From Synergistaceae bacterium (lineage in GTDB: Bacteria > Synergistota > Synergistia > Synergistales > Aminobacteriaceae): 23,077 bases of DNA. Below the pieces are notes generated by a model that was not told where the DNA came from, ran no database searches, and saw nothing but the letters and a program-made list of their open reading frames with translations. The DNA is taken from the NCBI GenBank assembly GCA_017394925.1, contig JAFPWQ010000067.1, forward strand, positions 1 to 23,077, read 5' to 3'. Position 1 is the first letter of the stretch; each line of letters starts with the position of its first letter. A program made the translations under genes and the position numbers. Below, one piece after another: positions 1 to 6,897 of this stretch.

Positions 1-2
1 GG

Positions 3-251
3 GGCTTATTGATTCTGAAACGTGAACTTGAAGAAGGCAGGCCGCGAAGACCTGATGACGTTTCCGGCCATGTTCCTCCCGTTAAGATTCTTGATGAATT
101 CGAGAGCGGAGATATTTATGTCATCAGAGTTGAGGCTGTACTCTCGGAACTTATGCATGATTCAAAGGAGGTGAAAGAAGAACATGAATATGAAAGTGAA
201 AATTTTTGCTCTCCTGATGTCAGCAGTCATGATTACGATAATTTCATCTGA
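3..251 (+). CDS. C-terminal end of an LPP20/FlgT-N-like envelope protein (left-truncated)
   Basis: An open frame enters from the left edge and stops at 249-251, so only about 82 C-terminal residues are visible and the start is outside the window. The stretch with VKILDEFESGDIYVIRVEA resembles the end of LPP20 / FlgT N-terminal type domains, where a strand pattern 'y.vl.e...g.Y.V.v.a.v' closes the fold. After this comes an acidic, low-complexity tail (KEVKEEHEYESENF). The frame runs 68 bases into the next gene, which is a long overlap; the last 20 or so residues may be a fortuitous extension. The next two genes are also CsgG/FlgT-like, so the three probably form one operon. Family assignment rests on a short weak pattern and is tentative. 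Confidence 0.5.
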   Translation, partial: GLLILKRELEEGRPRRPDDVSGHVPPVKILDEFESGDIYVIRVEAVLSELMHDSKEVKEEHEYESENFCSPDVSSHDYDNFI

Positions 252-798
252 TGAATCACATTCTGCAATGCTCAAGAAGGGCAAACTCTCAGGCAATAAT
301 GACCCGTATTATGATGACAGCAATATCCCCCACACTAACAGAAGGATATTACCCAGACGCGGAGACATAGCAGTAATCGTTGAAGGCGATAACAAACAGC
401 ATGTAGCGATGTCAGAGGCAATGATAATCAGTGAGCTAATCAATCACGGTTACAGGGTCGTTGACGAGGCAAAAATGAGGCGCATAAAAATGGCGGCGGC
501 AAGAGCAAAGGCAGCTCAATATGCGTGGGAAGGAAATATAGCGGGACTGCTCAAACTCAACGGGAATTACAGCGCGGCGGCTACGATACTTGCGAGAGTA
601 CATGCAGGTATGCCCGAAGTGAACGAGATCGGAGCATACACAGGTACGGCATCAATAAGAATACTTGCAGTAACGTCGGGATGTGTTAAGCTCGGCGGTG
701 AAATTGCACAGGGAAAAGCTGTAGGCTATACGGTTGAAGAGGCAAGACAGAATGCAATTAATGACTCTGTCAGTAAGGGACTTGCGAAAATATTTTAA
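184..798 (+). CDS. Secreted CsgG/TolB-N-like fold protein, 204 aa
   Basis: Residues 1-28 form a signal peptide ending near SHSA, so the product is exported. The body has the layout of CsgG/TolB-N-like domains: a first strand (GDIAVIVEG), a helix that selects or binds (SEAMIISELINHGYRVVDE), a helix rich in Ala and Arg, and a closing strand-helix unit in which ITSG-like 'RILAVTSG' leads to GEIAQGKAVGYTVEEARQNAI. No lipobox cysteine is seen at the cleavage site. The start at 184 is chosen because AAAGGAGGTG at 165-174 is a strong ribosome binding site about 10 bases upstream; a second ATG at 190 is possible. It overlaps the upstream frame and sits 29 bases before the CsgG-TPR gene, pointing to one envelope operon. 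Function beyond envelope localisation is not known. Confidence 0.75.
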   Translation: MNMKVKIFALLMSAVMITIISSDESHSAMLKKGKLSGNNDPYYDDSNIPHTNRRILPRRGDIAVIVEGDNKQHVAMSEAMIISELINHGYRVVDEAKMRRIKMAAARAKAAQYAWEGNIAGLLKLNGNYSAAATILARVHAGMPEVNEIGAYTGTASIRILAVTSGCVKLGGEIAQGKAVGYTVEEARQNAINDSVSKGLAKIF

Positions 799-827
799 TA
801 TTTCATTTCAAGGAGGAAATTTTTTTC

Positions 828-2192
828 ATGAAACGTAAATTATTATTTCTGTCAGTGATTCTAATTCTTATTCTGAACGTTAATTTTGCATTTGCCGATG
901 ACATTGTGAGGATCAGCATAGCAAGATTCATAAGCGACACACACGAAGCAAGTGATGCAGAAGCAAGAGCAGTTACGGATATATTCACGGACACGATGGT
1001 GAAGACGAAGAGCATAGCAGTAATTGAGCGAGAACGTTTTGAGACAGTAGCGCGAGAACAGAGACTCGGAATGTCTGCACTCGTAGACCCGTCAACGGCG
1101 GCACGTGTCGGAAAGATTCTCGGATGTCAGTACGTCATATTAGGCTCAGTAACGCACCTGAGTGAGAGAACTAACAGAGAAAGTTTCGGCAAGCTCTACA
1201 GCAAAGAGACAATAGAAGCTGAAGCATCGATATATGCACGAGTGATAGACACAAGTACGCTTGAAATAGTATATTCTGATACATGCACCGAAAGATTGAG
1301 CGATTCCCATGAAAGTTTTACGCCGTTCGAGGGTCAGAGGTCAACGAAGGATCTCAGCGGTCAGAAACAAAGAGCAGTAGCACTAGCGGCTCAGACATTA
1401 AGCAACAAGATACGCGAAAAGATTGTAGGAGAAGCACCGCATGTTATCTCAGTCAGAAGCGGAGAGATTCGAATAAATAAGGGATCATCGCTCGGAGTTC
1501 ATAAGGGCGATTTATATCTTGTCTATGCTGAGGGCGAGACCATATATGACATTGACGGAAGCGTTTTAGACCGTGAAGTGCTGAACATTGCGCTGATTGA
1601 AATATTTGACGTTCAGAATAATTATAGTACAGGCAGAATCCCAAAAGGCAAAAACAAAGGCAGTGCGGAATTAATTCGACGCGGGGATAATCTGACATTC
1701 ATAACCAGACGTGAAGCAGATGATTTATCACATCGCGGGGCATTCGTGAAGCACAGACCGAGATTCAGTACGGAGATTCCCGAACCTCAGAGTTATCCCG
1801 AACCTGATCCTGTGAGAGCAGCAGAACATGAACATCACGGCCCGCACGGATTCGAGAATTCATCAACGGATCCGGCACGTGTAATTCCGACATACGGACT
1901 CCCGGCAGGAGAAGCAAGAGCGCGTGAAGATCTTCACAGGAGATTACAGAAGGCAGGAAGTACGAGAAATGCATATAACCGTTATGTTGAAATGGCGAAT
2001 TCATTCTCAGGTGATTATCTTGCAATGTATCAGGCCGGAATAATCGCTCAGAGTATGGGACAAAGAAGAGATGCGGCCATGTGGTTCGACAAGGCGCTTG
2101 AAGCTAATCCGGACTATGAGCCTGCATTGAAAGCAAAAGAGAATCTGAATAAACCGGCACCTTCAAGACCGGCCAGAAAACGCAGAAAGTAA
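828..2192 (+). CDS. CsgG-domain exported protein with FlgT-C-like middle and C-terminal TPR
   Basis: Residues 1-23 are a clear signal peptide (NFAFA). Residues about 24-200 match the CsgG/FlgO type domain: VRISIARF strand, helix with TDIFTDTMVKTKSIAVIERER, then GKILGCQYVILGSVT, and a later VIDTSTLEIVYSD strand. Residues about 200-300 (HVISVRSGEIRINKGSSLG, KGDLYLVYAEGE) resemble the C-terminal domain of FlgT. A Pro/His-rich linker follows (about 305-350), then a TPR-like helical repeat (about 365-440) and a basic tail. CsgG and FlgO family proteins act at the outer membrane, in curli export or in the flagellar outer-membrane ring; which applies here is unproven. AAGGAGGAAA lies just upstream of the ATG. 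It is the last gene before a strong terminator. Confidence 0.8.
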   Translation: MKRKLLFLSVILILILNVNFAFADDIVRISIARFISDTHEASDAEARAVTDIFTDTMVKTKSIAVIERERFETVAREQRLGMSALVDPSTAARVGKILGCQYVILGSVTHLSERTNRESFGKLYSKETIEAEASIYARVIDTSTLEIVYSDTCTERLSDSHESFTPFEGQRSTKDLSGQKQRAVALAAQTLSNKIREKIVGEAPHVISVRSGEIRINKGSSLGVHKGDLYLVYAEGETIYDIDGSVLDREVLNIALIEIFDVQNNYSTGRIPKGKNKGSAELIRRGDNLTFITRREADDLSHRGAFVKHRPRFSTEIPEPQSYPEPDPVRAAEHEHHGPHGFENSSTDPARVIPTYGLPAGEARAREDLHRRLQKAGSTRNAYNRYVEMANSFSGDYLAMYQAGIIAQSMGQRRDAAMWFDKALEANPDYEPALKAKENLNKPAPSRPARKRRK

Positions 2193-2222
2193 ATATAAAA
2201 TCACAATCAGGATTATATTTGC

Positions 2223-2256
2223 CCGCTCATGATACTAAAATTATGGGCGGCTTTTT
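2223..2256 (+). terminator. Rho-independent terminator after the CsgG-like gene
   Basis: CCGCTCAT (2223-2230) pairs with ATGGGCGG (2243-2250) around a 12-base loop, with one G-U pair, and is followed by CTTTTT. It closes the three-gene envelope cluster. Confidence 0.8.
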
Positions 2257-2282
2257 ATTTTCACGGGAGATGATTTGAATTC

Positions 2283-3299
2283 ATGCCGGACACACAAAAT
2301 TATGAAGAGTTAATCAATAAATTGATTCAGTCAGCAGAAAACGGAGATGCAAAATCACAGTATCATCTGGGAGTTTTATATCATGACGGAAAAAGTGTAG
2401 ACCAGAATTATGTTCAGGCGGCATACTGGTACCGTAAAGCAGCTGAACAGGGACATAATAAAGCTCAATTATATCTCGGACTGTTATATTCAAAGGGCTA
2501 CGGTGTACCCAGAAATTATGACGAGGCGGTCAAATGGCTCACTTTATCTTCAGAGAACGGGAACGATAAAGCAAATGATTTTCTTGAAGATATTCTTAAT
2601 GCTCAGGAAGCAGATAATAATGAAGATACAAATTCACATTCACGAATATTTACCCTCATGGCCTCAGCTGTGATTATATTATCCGTGATAGTAATTGCCT
2701 CAGCGTTATTGTTCATGGACAGAACGAATGACATGATTGCATATATGCCCATTAAGACCTTGCCGAATAATGACGATGATATTCTCTCGCCGCCGGTTAA
2801 TTCAGCATATAATCCCTATATATTTCCACTTACAGAATCAGGTGCACGTGATAAGACATCAGACAGTAATATTGACTCATTGAGTGTACGTGATAAAGCC
2901 TCAGAGAAAAGTGTAAATGCAGGAAGGCAGCAGGCAGAGAAATTACTGAAGGCAAAAAGAATTTCACCGTTTGTGAAGGACACAGGCACGTTTGAATATA
3001 ATCCTGATTACGAGGACGAAAATGTTGAGATTGCCGGCTCAAATGTAAGAATGAGAAAACAGCCGAACACTAAATCACGAATCGTAAAGACAATAAACAG
3101 AATCTCAGAGAATGAATCATTAAAGTATCTTGGTGAATGGACAAGTCCGCAGGGTGATAAATGGGTAGTATGCGCCTACAAAGAGAATCCGAAAGTCAGA
3201 GACGTTGACGCAAAAATAGTATGGATATTCGGAAAGTATATCAGGCTGATACGCGCGCCGGAAAAAGATTTAGTGCTTGAAGGTGAGAGCTTTGACTGA
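2283..3299 (+). CDS. Sel1-repeat membrane protein with C-terminal SH3-like domain, 338 aa
   Basis: Residues about 21-92 carry two Sel1-type repeats (AQYHLGVLYHDG-like and AQLYLGLLYSKGYGV, each followed by W/Y-xx-AAEQG-like helix). One membrane segment spans about 122-145. A low-complexity Ser/Asp-rich linker follows, then from about 248 a bacterial SH3-like domain starting with the signature SNVRMRKQPNTKSRIV and ending near GKYIRLI. The arrangement puts the Sel1 adaptor in the cytoplasm and the SH3-like module outside the membrane, with no signal peptide. Sel1 repeats bind proteins and SH3b modules often bind peptidoglycan or proteins, so a scaffold or envelope-sensing role is possible, but no specific function is recognised. 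The ribosome binding site (GGGAG at 2265) is somewhat distant. Confidence 0.8.
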   Translation: MPDTQNYEELINKLIQSAENGDAKSQYHLGVLYHDGKSVDQNYVQAAYWYRKAAEQGHNKAQLYLGLLYSKGYGVPRNYDEAVKWLTLSSENGNDKANDFLEDILNAQEADNNEDTNSHSRIFTLMASAVIILSVIVIASALLFMDRTNDMIAYMPIKTLPNNDDDILSPPVNSAYNPYIFPLTESGARDKTSDSNIDSLSVRDKASEKSVNAGRQQAEKLLKAKRISPFVKDTGTFEYNPDYEDENVEIAGSNVRMRKQPNTKSRIVKTINRISENESLKYLGEWTSPQGDKWVVCAYKENPKVRDVDAKIVWIFGKYIRLIRAPEKDLVLEGESFD

Positions 3300-3344
3300 T
3301 AATATTTTCATGCAGTTCATCATTTCAATCAGGAGGCATATATC

Positions 3345-3926
3345 ATGGGACGTGTGAATTTATTCAAGGGTCAGAGAGTAGATTTAACGAAGGATAATCC
3401 CGGACTCACGAGAGTAATTGTTGGTCTTGGCTGGGACACAAACAAGTATGACGGCGGAAAAAATTTTGATCTTGATGCCTGTGCATTTCTTCTCGGTGAA
3501 AACGGAAAAGTACGCGCTGATTCTGATTTCATTTTCTATCACAATCTCGTTCACCCTTCGGAATCAGTGAAGCACATGGGCGATAATTTAACCGGCGAGG
3601 GAGAAGGCGACGATGAAGTAATCATAGTGAATCTCTCAAGAGTTCCTGAGAGTGTCAGCAGAATAGCATTCACAGTAACGATATATGAAGCAGATGAACG
3701 CAGACAGAATTTCGGTCAGGTCTCGAACGCATACATTCACATAATGAACAGTGAAAATGACGAGGAACTTATACGCTATGACCTAGGCGAAGATTTTTCG
3801 GTTGAGACTGCTGTAGTTGTCGGCGAGTTATACCGGCATAAAGGCGAATGGAAATTCAACGCAATAGGCTCAGGCTACAAGGGAGGACTCAAGGCGTTAT
3901 GTCTTGATTACGGAGTGAATGTGTGA
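3345..3926 (+). CDS. TerD-family protein (calcium-binding stress protein), 193 aa
   Basis: The whole length fits the TerD/TerE/YceC family: VNLFKGQRVDLTK at the start, VGLGWDTN, FDLDACAFLL, the acidic loop DNLTGEGEGDDE that forms the calcium site, and FTVTIYEAD followed by a conserved C-terminal half. Family members bind Ca2+ and are linked to tellurite resistance, phage and stress resistance and, in some bacteria, vesicle-related clusters. Here it stands alone, without TerB, TerC or other ter genes, so a specific tellurite role should not be assumed. AGGAGG at 3331-3336 precedes the ATG by about 8 bases. Confidence 0.9.
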   Translation: MGRVNLFKGQRVDLTKDNPGLTRVIVGLGWDTNKYDGGKNFDLDACAFLLGENGKVRADSDFIFYHNLVHPSESVKHMGDNLTGEGEGDDEVIIVNLSRVPESVSRIAFTVTIYEADERRQNFGQVSNAYIHIMNSENDEELIRYDLGEDFSVETAVVVGELYRHKGEWKFNAIGSGYKGGLKALCLDYGVNV

Positions 3927-3930
3927 AAAA

Positions 3931-3964
3931 AAAAATACAGGGCGGTTTTAATGCATGGCCGCCC
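3931..3964 (-). terminator. Minus-strand terminator of the amino-sugar operon
   Basis: GGGCGG (3940-3945) and CCGCCC (3959-3964) form a stem around a 13-base loop. On the plus strand an A-run (3927-3935) precedes it, giving a U-run after the hairpin on the minus strand, so it ends nagB transcripts and sits close against the convergent TerD gene. Confidence 0.8.
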
Positions 3965-3980
3965 ATTTGAGATTATGAGA

Positions 3981-4712
3981 TTATGATTTGCAGAGAGAAA
4001 ATGCGCCTTCATCAGCAACGAGTGTAACGTCATTATGAAGTTGAAGAATAGAACCGGGTACTTCAGGCGTAACTTGTCCGAAGAAAACTTTTTTTACTGC
4101 TTCAGCTTTATTTTCACCGGACGCAACGACAAGAATCTTTTTCGCTCTCAGAATCGAACGTATACCCATAGTGTAAGCATGACTCGGAACGCTCTTCCCT
4201 GCCTCAAAGAATCTCATGTTAGCTTCGACTGTGCTTTGTGATAATTCGACACAGTGAACATCTTTCTCGAAAAAATTTCCCGGCTCATTGAACCCGATAT
4301 GACCATTGCGCCCAAGTCCGAGCAGCTGCAAATCCTGCGGACCTATCTCATCAAGCAATTTGTTATATGTTCTGCAGGCCTCTTCACTGTCTGAGATTCT
4401 GCCGTCAGGAAGATGAACGTTTTCGCTTCTGAGATTGACGCGGTCAAAAAGATTCTTGCGCATGTAGGACACGTAGCTTTGTTCACTTTCAGCCCCAAGC
4501 CCTTTATACTCATCGAGATTGACAGTAATGACTTCTGAGAAATCTAAATCTCCCTTTTCAAACCATTCGACTAACTGCGCATAAATTCCTGCAGGAGTAG
4601 AACCAGTTGCGAGTCCGAGAACGCAATTTGGTTTGAGAATAATCTGAGCCGAAATAATATTAGCGGCTTTCCGGCTCATTTCGTTATAGTCCTTAGTGAT
4701 ATAGATTCTCAT
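3981..4712 (-). CDS. nagB: Glucosamine-6-phosphate deaminase
   Basis: Converts glucosamine-6-phosphate and water to fructose-6-phosphate and ammonia in the cytoplasm, linking amino-sugar uptake to glycolysis. All 243 residues align in style with the NagB/6-phosphogluconolactonase family: LGLATGSTPAGIYAQLVEW (phosphate-binding loop), VNLDEYKGL, and LGRNGHIGFNEPG with the catalytic-region His. Length is close to the usual 240-266. The ATG overlaps the stop of the upstream permease gene by four bases (ATGA), which implies translational coupling. No nagA is visible nearby, so the incoming sugar may be glucosamine (as with GamP/GamA) or deacetylation is encoded elsewhere. Confidence 0.95.
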   Translation of the reverse strand: MRIYITKDYNEMSRKAANIISAQIILKPNCVLGLATGSTPAGIYAQLVEWFEKGDLDFSEVITVNLDEYKGLGAESEQSYVSYMRKNLFDRVNLRSENVHLPDGRISDSEEACRTYNKLLDEIGPQDLQLLGLGRNGHIGFNEPGNFFEKDVHCVELSQSTVEANMRFFEAGKSVPSHAYTMGIRSILRAKKILVVASGENKAEAVKKVFFGQVTPEVPGSILQLHNDVTLVADEGAFSLCKS

Positions 4713-6160
4713 TTTGACGAATCGATTAACTTCTTCATCTCATCGAATACAAACTGAACTTTTGTTCCGATTACAACCTGAACGTTATTCTTCGATGGTC
4801 TGATTACTCCGGGAACACCTGAAGATTTGATTTTCTTCTCGTCAACCTGCGTATAGTCATTCACTTCAGCTCTGATTCTTGTTGCGCAGTAATCGTACTC
4901 TTTGAGATTCGCACAGCCTCCGAGACCTTCAAGGACGGCTTTCGCCATTTCCGTAAAATTATCATTGGCGAGGACGATTAATTTTTCTGCTTCAGTTGCA
5001 TCATCATCTTCGCGTCCCGGTGTCTTCAGGTCAAAGAGTTTAATTGCCCATGTGAAGACGAAATAATATATTACGGCAAAGACCAGTCCGATTGGGATAA
5101 TGAGCCATGGATTGACGGCCATAGGAGCTTTGAAGCTGAGTATCCAGTCAACGAGTCCCGCGCTGAAATTGAATCCGCATCTCACAGGAAGATATGCGCA
5201 TATGACTGCAGATATACCCGTTAAGATTGCATGAATGAGATACAGACCCGGAGCCAGGAACATGAACGAGAATTCAATCGGTTCAGTTATGCCCGTGAAG
5301 AAAGACGCGAATGCCCCTGCTAAAAGAAGACTTGCGGCTAATTTTTTGCGTTCGGGTTTAGCCTGTCTGTACATTGCGTAAGCTCCTGCAACGAGTCCGA
5401 ACATCATAACCGGGAAGAATCCTGTCATGTATATTCCGGTTACGCCTAATGTGCCTGTGCCTGTCCAGAAATTGCCCAGATCATTAATGCCTGCTGTGTT
5501 GAACCAGAAGACAGCGTTTAATGCGTGATGAAGTCCCAGAGGAATCAATGCCCTATTGAGCATCGCATATAACCCTGCGCCTATTGGGCCGAGTCCTACG
5601 ATTGAGACTCCGAACTGAACGAGTGCATCATAGACTGCCGGCCACACATAATATAGAACGATTGACGTTAAAGCAGACACGAGAGCGGTAACGATTGCGA
5701 CACATCTTCGGCCTGAGAAAAACGCTAACCAGTCAGGCAGTTTCGTATTCTTGAATCTGTTATAGCATCCTGCACCGATAAGTCCTGCGAGTATTCCGAT
5801 GAATGCATTCTGAATTTTTCCGAACGCCGCAGGAACTTTTGCAGCCTCAACGCCTGTGTACATAGCGATTGCATTAGTCGAGAGCAGAGTTGTAATCATC
5901 AGCCATGAAACGAGTCCGGCAAGCGCGGGTGTGCCGTCCCTGTCGGAAGCCATTCCGATTGAAACGCCCAGAGCAAACAGAATCGGAATCTGGTCGATAA
6001 TAGCCGAAGCTGCTTTGATACAGAATGCCGCCGCAAGTGAATTTGATCCCCAGCCTGCCGGATCTATCCAGTAGCCTATGCCGTAGAGAATGCCTGCTGC
6101 CGGAAGACATGCAACGGGAAGCATGAGAGATCTTCCGATTTTCTGAAGATATTTCATCAT
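4709..6160 (-). CDS. nagE: PTS permease EIICB for N-acetylglucosamine/glucosamine
   Basis: Imports and phosphorylates an amino sugar at the inner membrane using phosphate relayed from PEP. Residues 1-about 375 are the multi-spanning EIIC domain, starting with YLQKIGRSLMLPVACLPAAG and holding the GITEPIEF motif of the glucose superfamily. A cytoplasmic EIIB domain follows (about 395-483) with GGCANLKEYDYCATRIR; Cys425 is the phosphorylated residue. There is no fused EIIA, so an EIIA encoded elsewhere is needed. Substrate choice between N-acetylglucosamine (NagE) and glucosamine (GamP) or glucose relatives cannot be settled from sequence alone, but the overlapping nagB argues for an amino sugar. 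AAGGAGG precedes the double ATG start. Confidence 0.88.
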   Translation of the reverse strand: MMKYLQKIGRSLMLPVACLPAAGILYGIGYWIDPAGWGSNSLAAAFCIKAASAIIDQIPILFALGVSIGMASDRDGTPALAGLVSWLMITTLLSTNAIAMYTGVEAAKVPAAFGKIQNAFIGILAGLIGAGCYNRFKNTKLPDWLAFFSGRRCVAIVTALVSALTSIVLYYVWPAVYDALVQFGVSIVGLGPIGAGLYAMLNRALIPLGLHHALNAVFWFNTAGINDLGNFWTGTGTLGVTGIYMTGFFPVMMFGLVAGAYAMYRQAKPERKKLAASLLLAGAFASFFTGITEPIEFSFMFLAPGLYLIHAILTGISAVICAYLPVRCGFNFSAGLVDWILSFKAPMAVNPWLIIPIGLVFAVIYYFVFTWAIKLFDLKTPGREDDDATEAEKLIVLANDNFTEMAKAVLEGLGGCANLKEYDYCATRIRAEVNDYTQVDEKKIKSSGVPGVIRPSKNNVQVVIGTKVQFVFDEMKKLIDSSK

Positions 6161-6205
6161 GATAAAAATTTCCTCCTTTGAGTGAATAAATTAATGGATG
6201 CGAAA

Positions 6206-6211
6206 ATTATA
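6206..6211 (-). promoter_or_regulatory. Probable -10 box for the nagE-nagB operon
   Basis: A perfect TATAAT on the minus strand lies about 45 bases upstream of the nagE ATG in a very A/T-rich stretch. The expected -35 position (about 6229-6234) has no good match, so activator dependence is possible. I see no clear NagC or GntR-type operator. Confidence 0.45.
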
Positions 6212-6256
6212 TAATACTTTGTGATTGCGCGAGTGATTCGTGATTTGTGAATAGTG

Positions 6257-6288
6257 TATAATAAAGCCGTCCCGGGGATCGAGGACGG
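6257..6288 (-). terminator. Terminator-like hairpin downstream of the small-peptide gene
   Basis: On the minus strand CCGTCC (6288-6283) and GGACGG (6272-6267) form a GC-rich stem with a 10-base loop, followed by CTTTATTATA. It would end transcripts of the small gene before nagE. The same bases on the plus strand contain a perfect TATAAT (6257-6262) that could start a divergent or antisense RNA. Confidence 0.5.
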
Positions 6289-6313
6289 ATTAGTAAATAG
6301 AGCTGCCTGAAGC

Positions 6314-6337
6314 GGGGTTGCTGAGTCCCCACCTCAG
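6314..6337. other. H-type RNA pseudoknot, possible structured ncRNA
   Basis: GGGG (6314-6317) pairs with CCCC (6327-6330), and the loop between them carries CTGAG (6321-6325), which pairs with CTCAG (6333-6337) two bases downstream of the first stem. This is the classic H-type pseudoknot layout. Because pairing is complementary, either strand could fold this way. On the minus strand it lies in the 3' untranslated part of the small-peptide gene; on the plus strand it lies about 45 bases downstream of a TATAAT box. It matches no riboswitch that I recognise. Confidence 0.4.
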
Positions 6338-6362
6338 AAAGAAGCCCTAAGGTTAGAGACAA

Positions 6363-6449
6363 TTAACGCGATTTGAATAGCCGTATGATGTCGGCGATGA
6401 CTCGTAGAAGTTCTGTGAGGGCTTTTACGAGTTTCGTTATCTTATCCAC
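6363..6449 (-). CDS. Small cationic amphipathic peptide, 28 aa (unrecognised)
   Basis: A GTG start at 6449-6447 gives a 28-codon frame ending in TAA at 6365-6363. Upstream on the minus strand AAAGGGGG lies about 7 bases before the start, a good ribosome binding site. The peptide begins MDKITKLVKALTELL and ends RLFKSR. Hydrophobic residues recur every 3-4 positions (I4, L7, V8, L11, L14, L15, I18, I21, I22, F25), with seven Lys/Arg and three Asp/Glu, so one amphipathic helix with net charge near +4 is expected. Such peptides occur as type I toxins, phenol-soluble-modulin-like or membrane-associating peptides. A promoter-like pair and a terminator-like hairpin frame it. I do not recognise a family; that it is translated is inferred. 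Confidence 0.5.
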   Translation of the reverse strand: MDKITKLVKALTELLRVIADIIRLFKSR

Positions 6450-6545
6450 GTTACCACCCCCTTTCACCCAGTGTTACGGGCTAACAGGAGTGTACCCCGG
6501 CAACCTTCCCCACAAAATATTTCCGCAGGGAAATCCCCGAAAAAC

Positions 6546-6572
6546 ATTTTATCACACAACGCTAAAGTTCAA
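6546..6572 (-). promoter_or_regulatory. Promoter-like pair for the small-peptide gene
   Basis: Minus strand: TTGAAC (6572-6567) as -35 and TAAAAT (6551-6546) as -10, with an upstream TGa giving an extended -10. The spacer is 15 bases, slightly short. It predicts a leader of roughly 90 bases before the GTG at 6449, with an ATTTCC/GGAAAT hairpin near its 5' end. Confidence 0.4.
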
Positions 6573-6747
6573 TGAATCACTCACCGAAAATGTGAATGAA
6601 CAGAGATAAGGCCATCAACATTAAGGCCATTAACACACGAAACCTTTTCGCGAAAAGGATAAAAGGTTTAATATGCAACAAAGCGCACAGCCTTAACCCG
6701 GATATACTCCGCAGCGTAATCATTAAATCAATGGACGGGCGCGAGCG

Positions 6748-6776
6748 TTCAGAAGGTAAAAGGCATTCGGTAGAAT
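6748..6776 (+). promoter_or_regulatory. Candidate promoter of flagellin 1
   Basis: TTCAGA (6748-6753), a 17-base spacer and TAGAAT (6771-6776) resemble a housekeeping promoter (4/6 and 5/6 matches). Overlapping it, TAAA (6757-6760) followed after 15 bases by TCCGGCAG partly resembles a flagellar sigma-28 site (TAAA-N15-GCCGATAA), with only TAAA and CCG well matched. Which sigma factor is used cannot be decided by eye. Confidence 0.35.
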
Positions 6777-6897
6777 CCGGCAGAAGAGGCAAGGCAGCCT
6801 TCAGAAATTGTGAGGGCAGGAATAATTACCGACAAGGCTCCTCTTACACGGAAGTACCTGGAGCAGTAAGAATAACATACAAGGAGGTTTATGTATT

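Larger units (their letters stand above)
6450..6897. other. Gene-poor leader region between the small-peptide gene and flagellin 1
   Basis: No convincing protein gene is seen. The left part is the promoter and leader of the minus-strand small gene. The right part is the long 5' region of flagellin 1: a near-perfect direct repeat AAGGCCATCAAC / AAGGCCATTAAC (6609-6620 and 6624-6635), a perfect 16-base palindrome CCTTTTCG/CGAAAAGG (6643-6658), and a promoter-like pair near 6748-6776. Confidence 0.5.

Noticed and set aside
6577..6792. 71-codon minus-strand frame with a hydrophobic C-terminal end (MALMLMALSLFIHIF)
   Set aside because: The start is a TTG without ribosome binding site, and the hydrophobic part comes from the AAGGCCAT direct repeat. 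A shorter GTG start near 6638 with AAAAGG upstream is conceivable but too weak to call.
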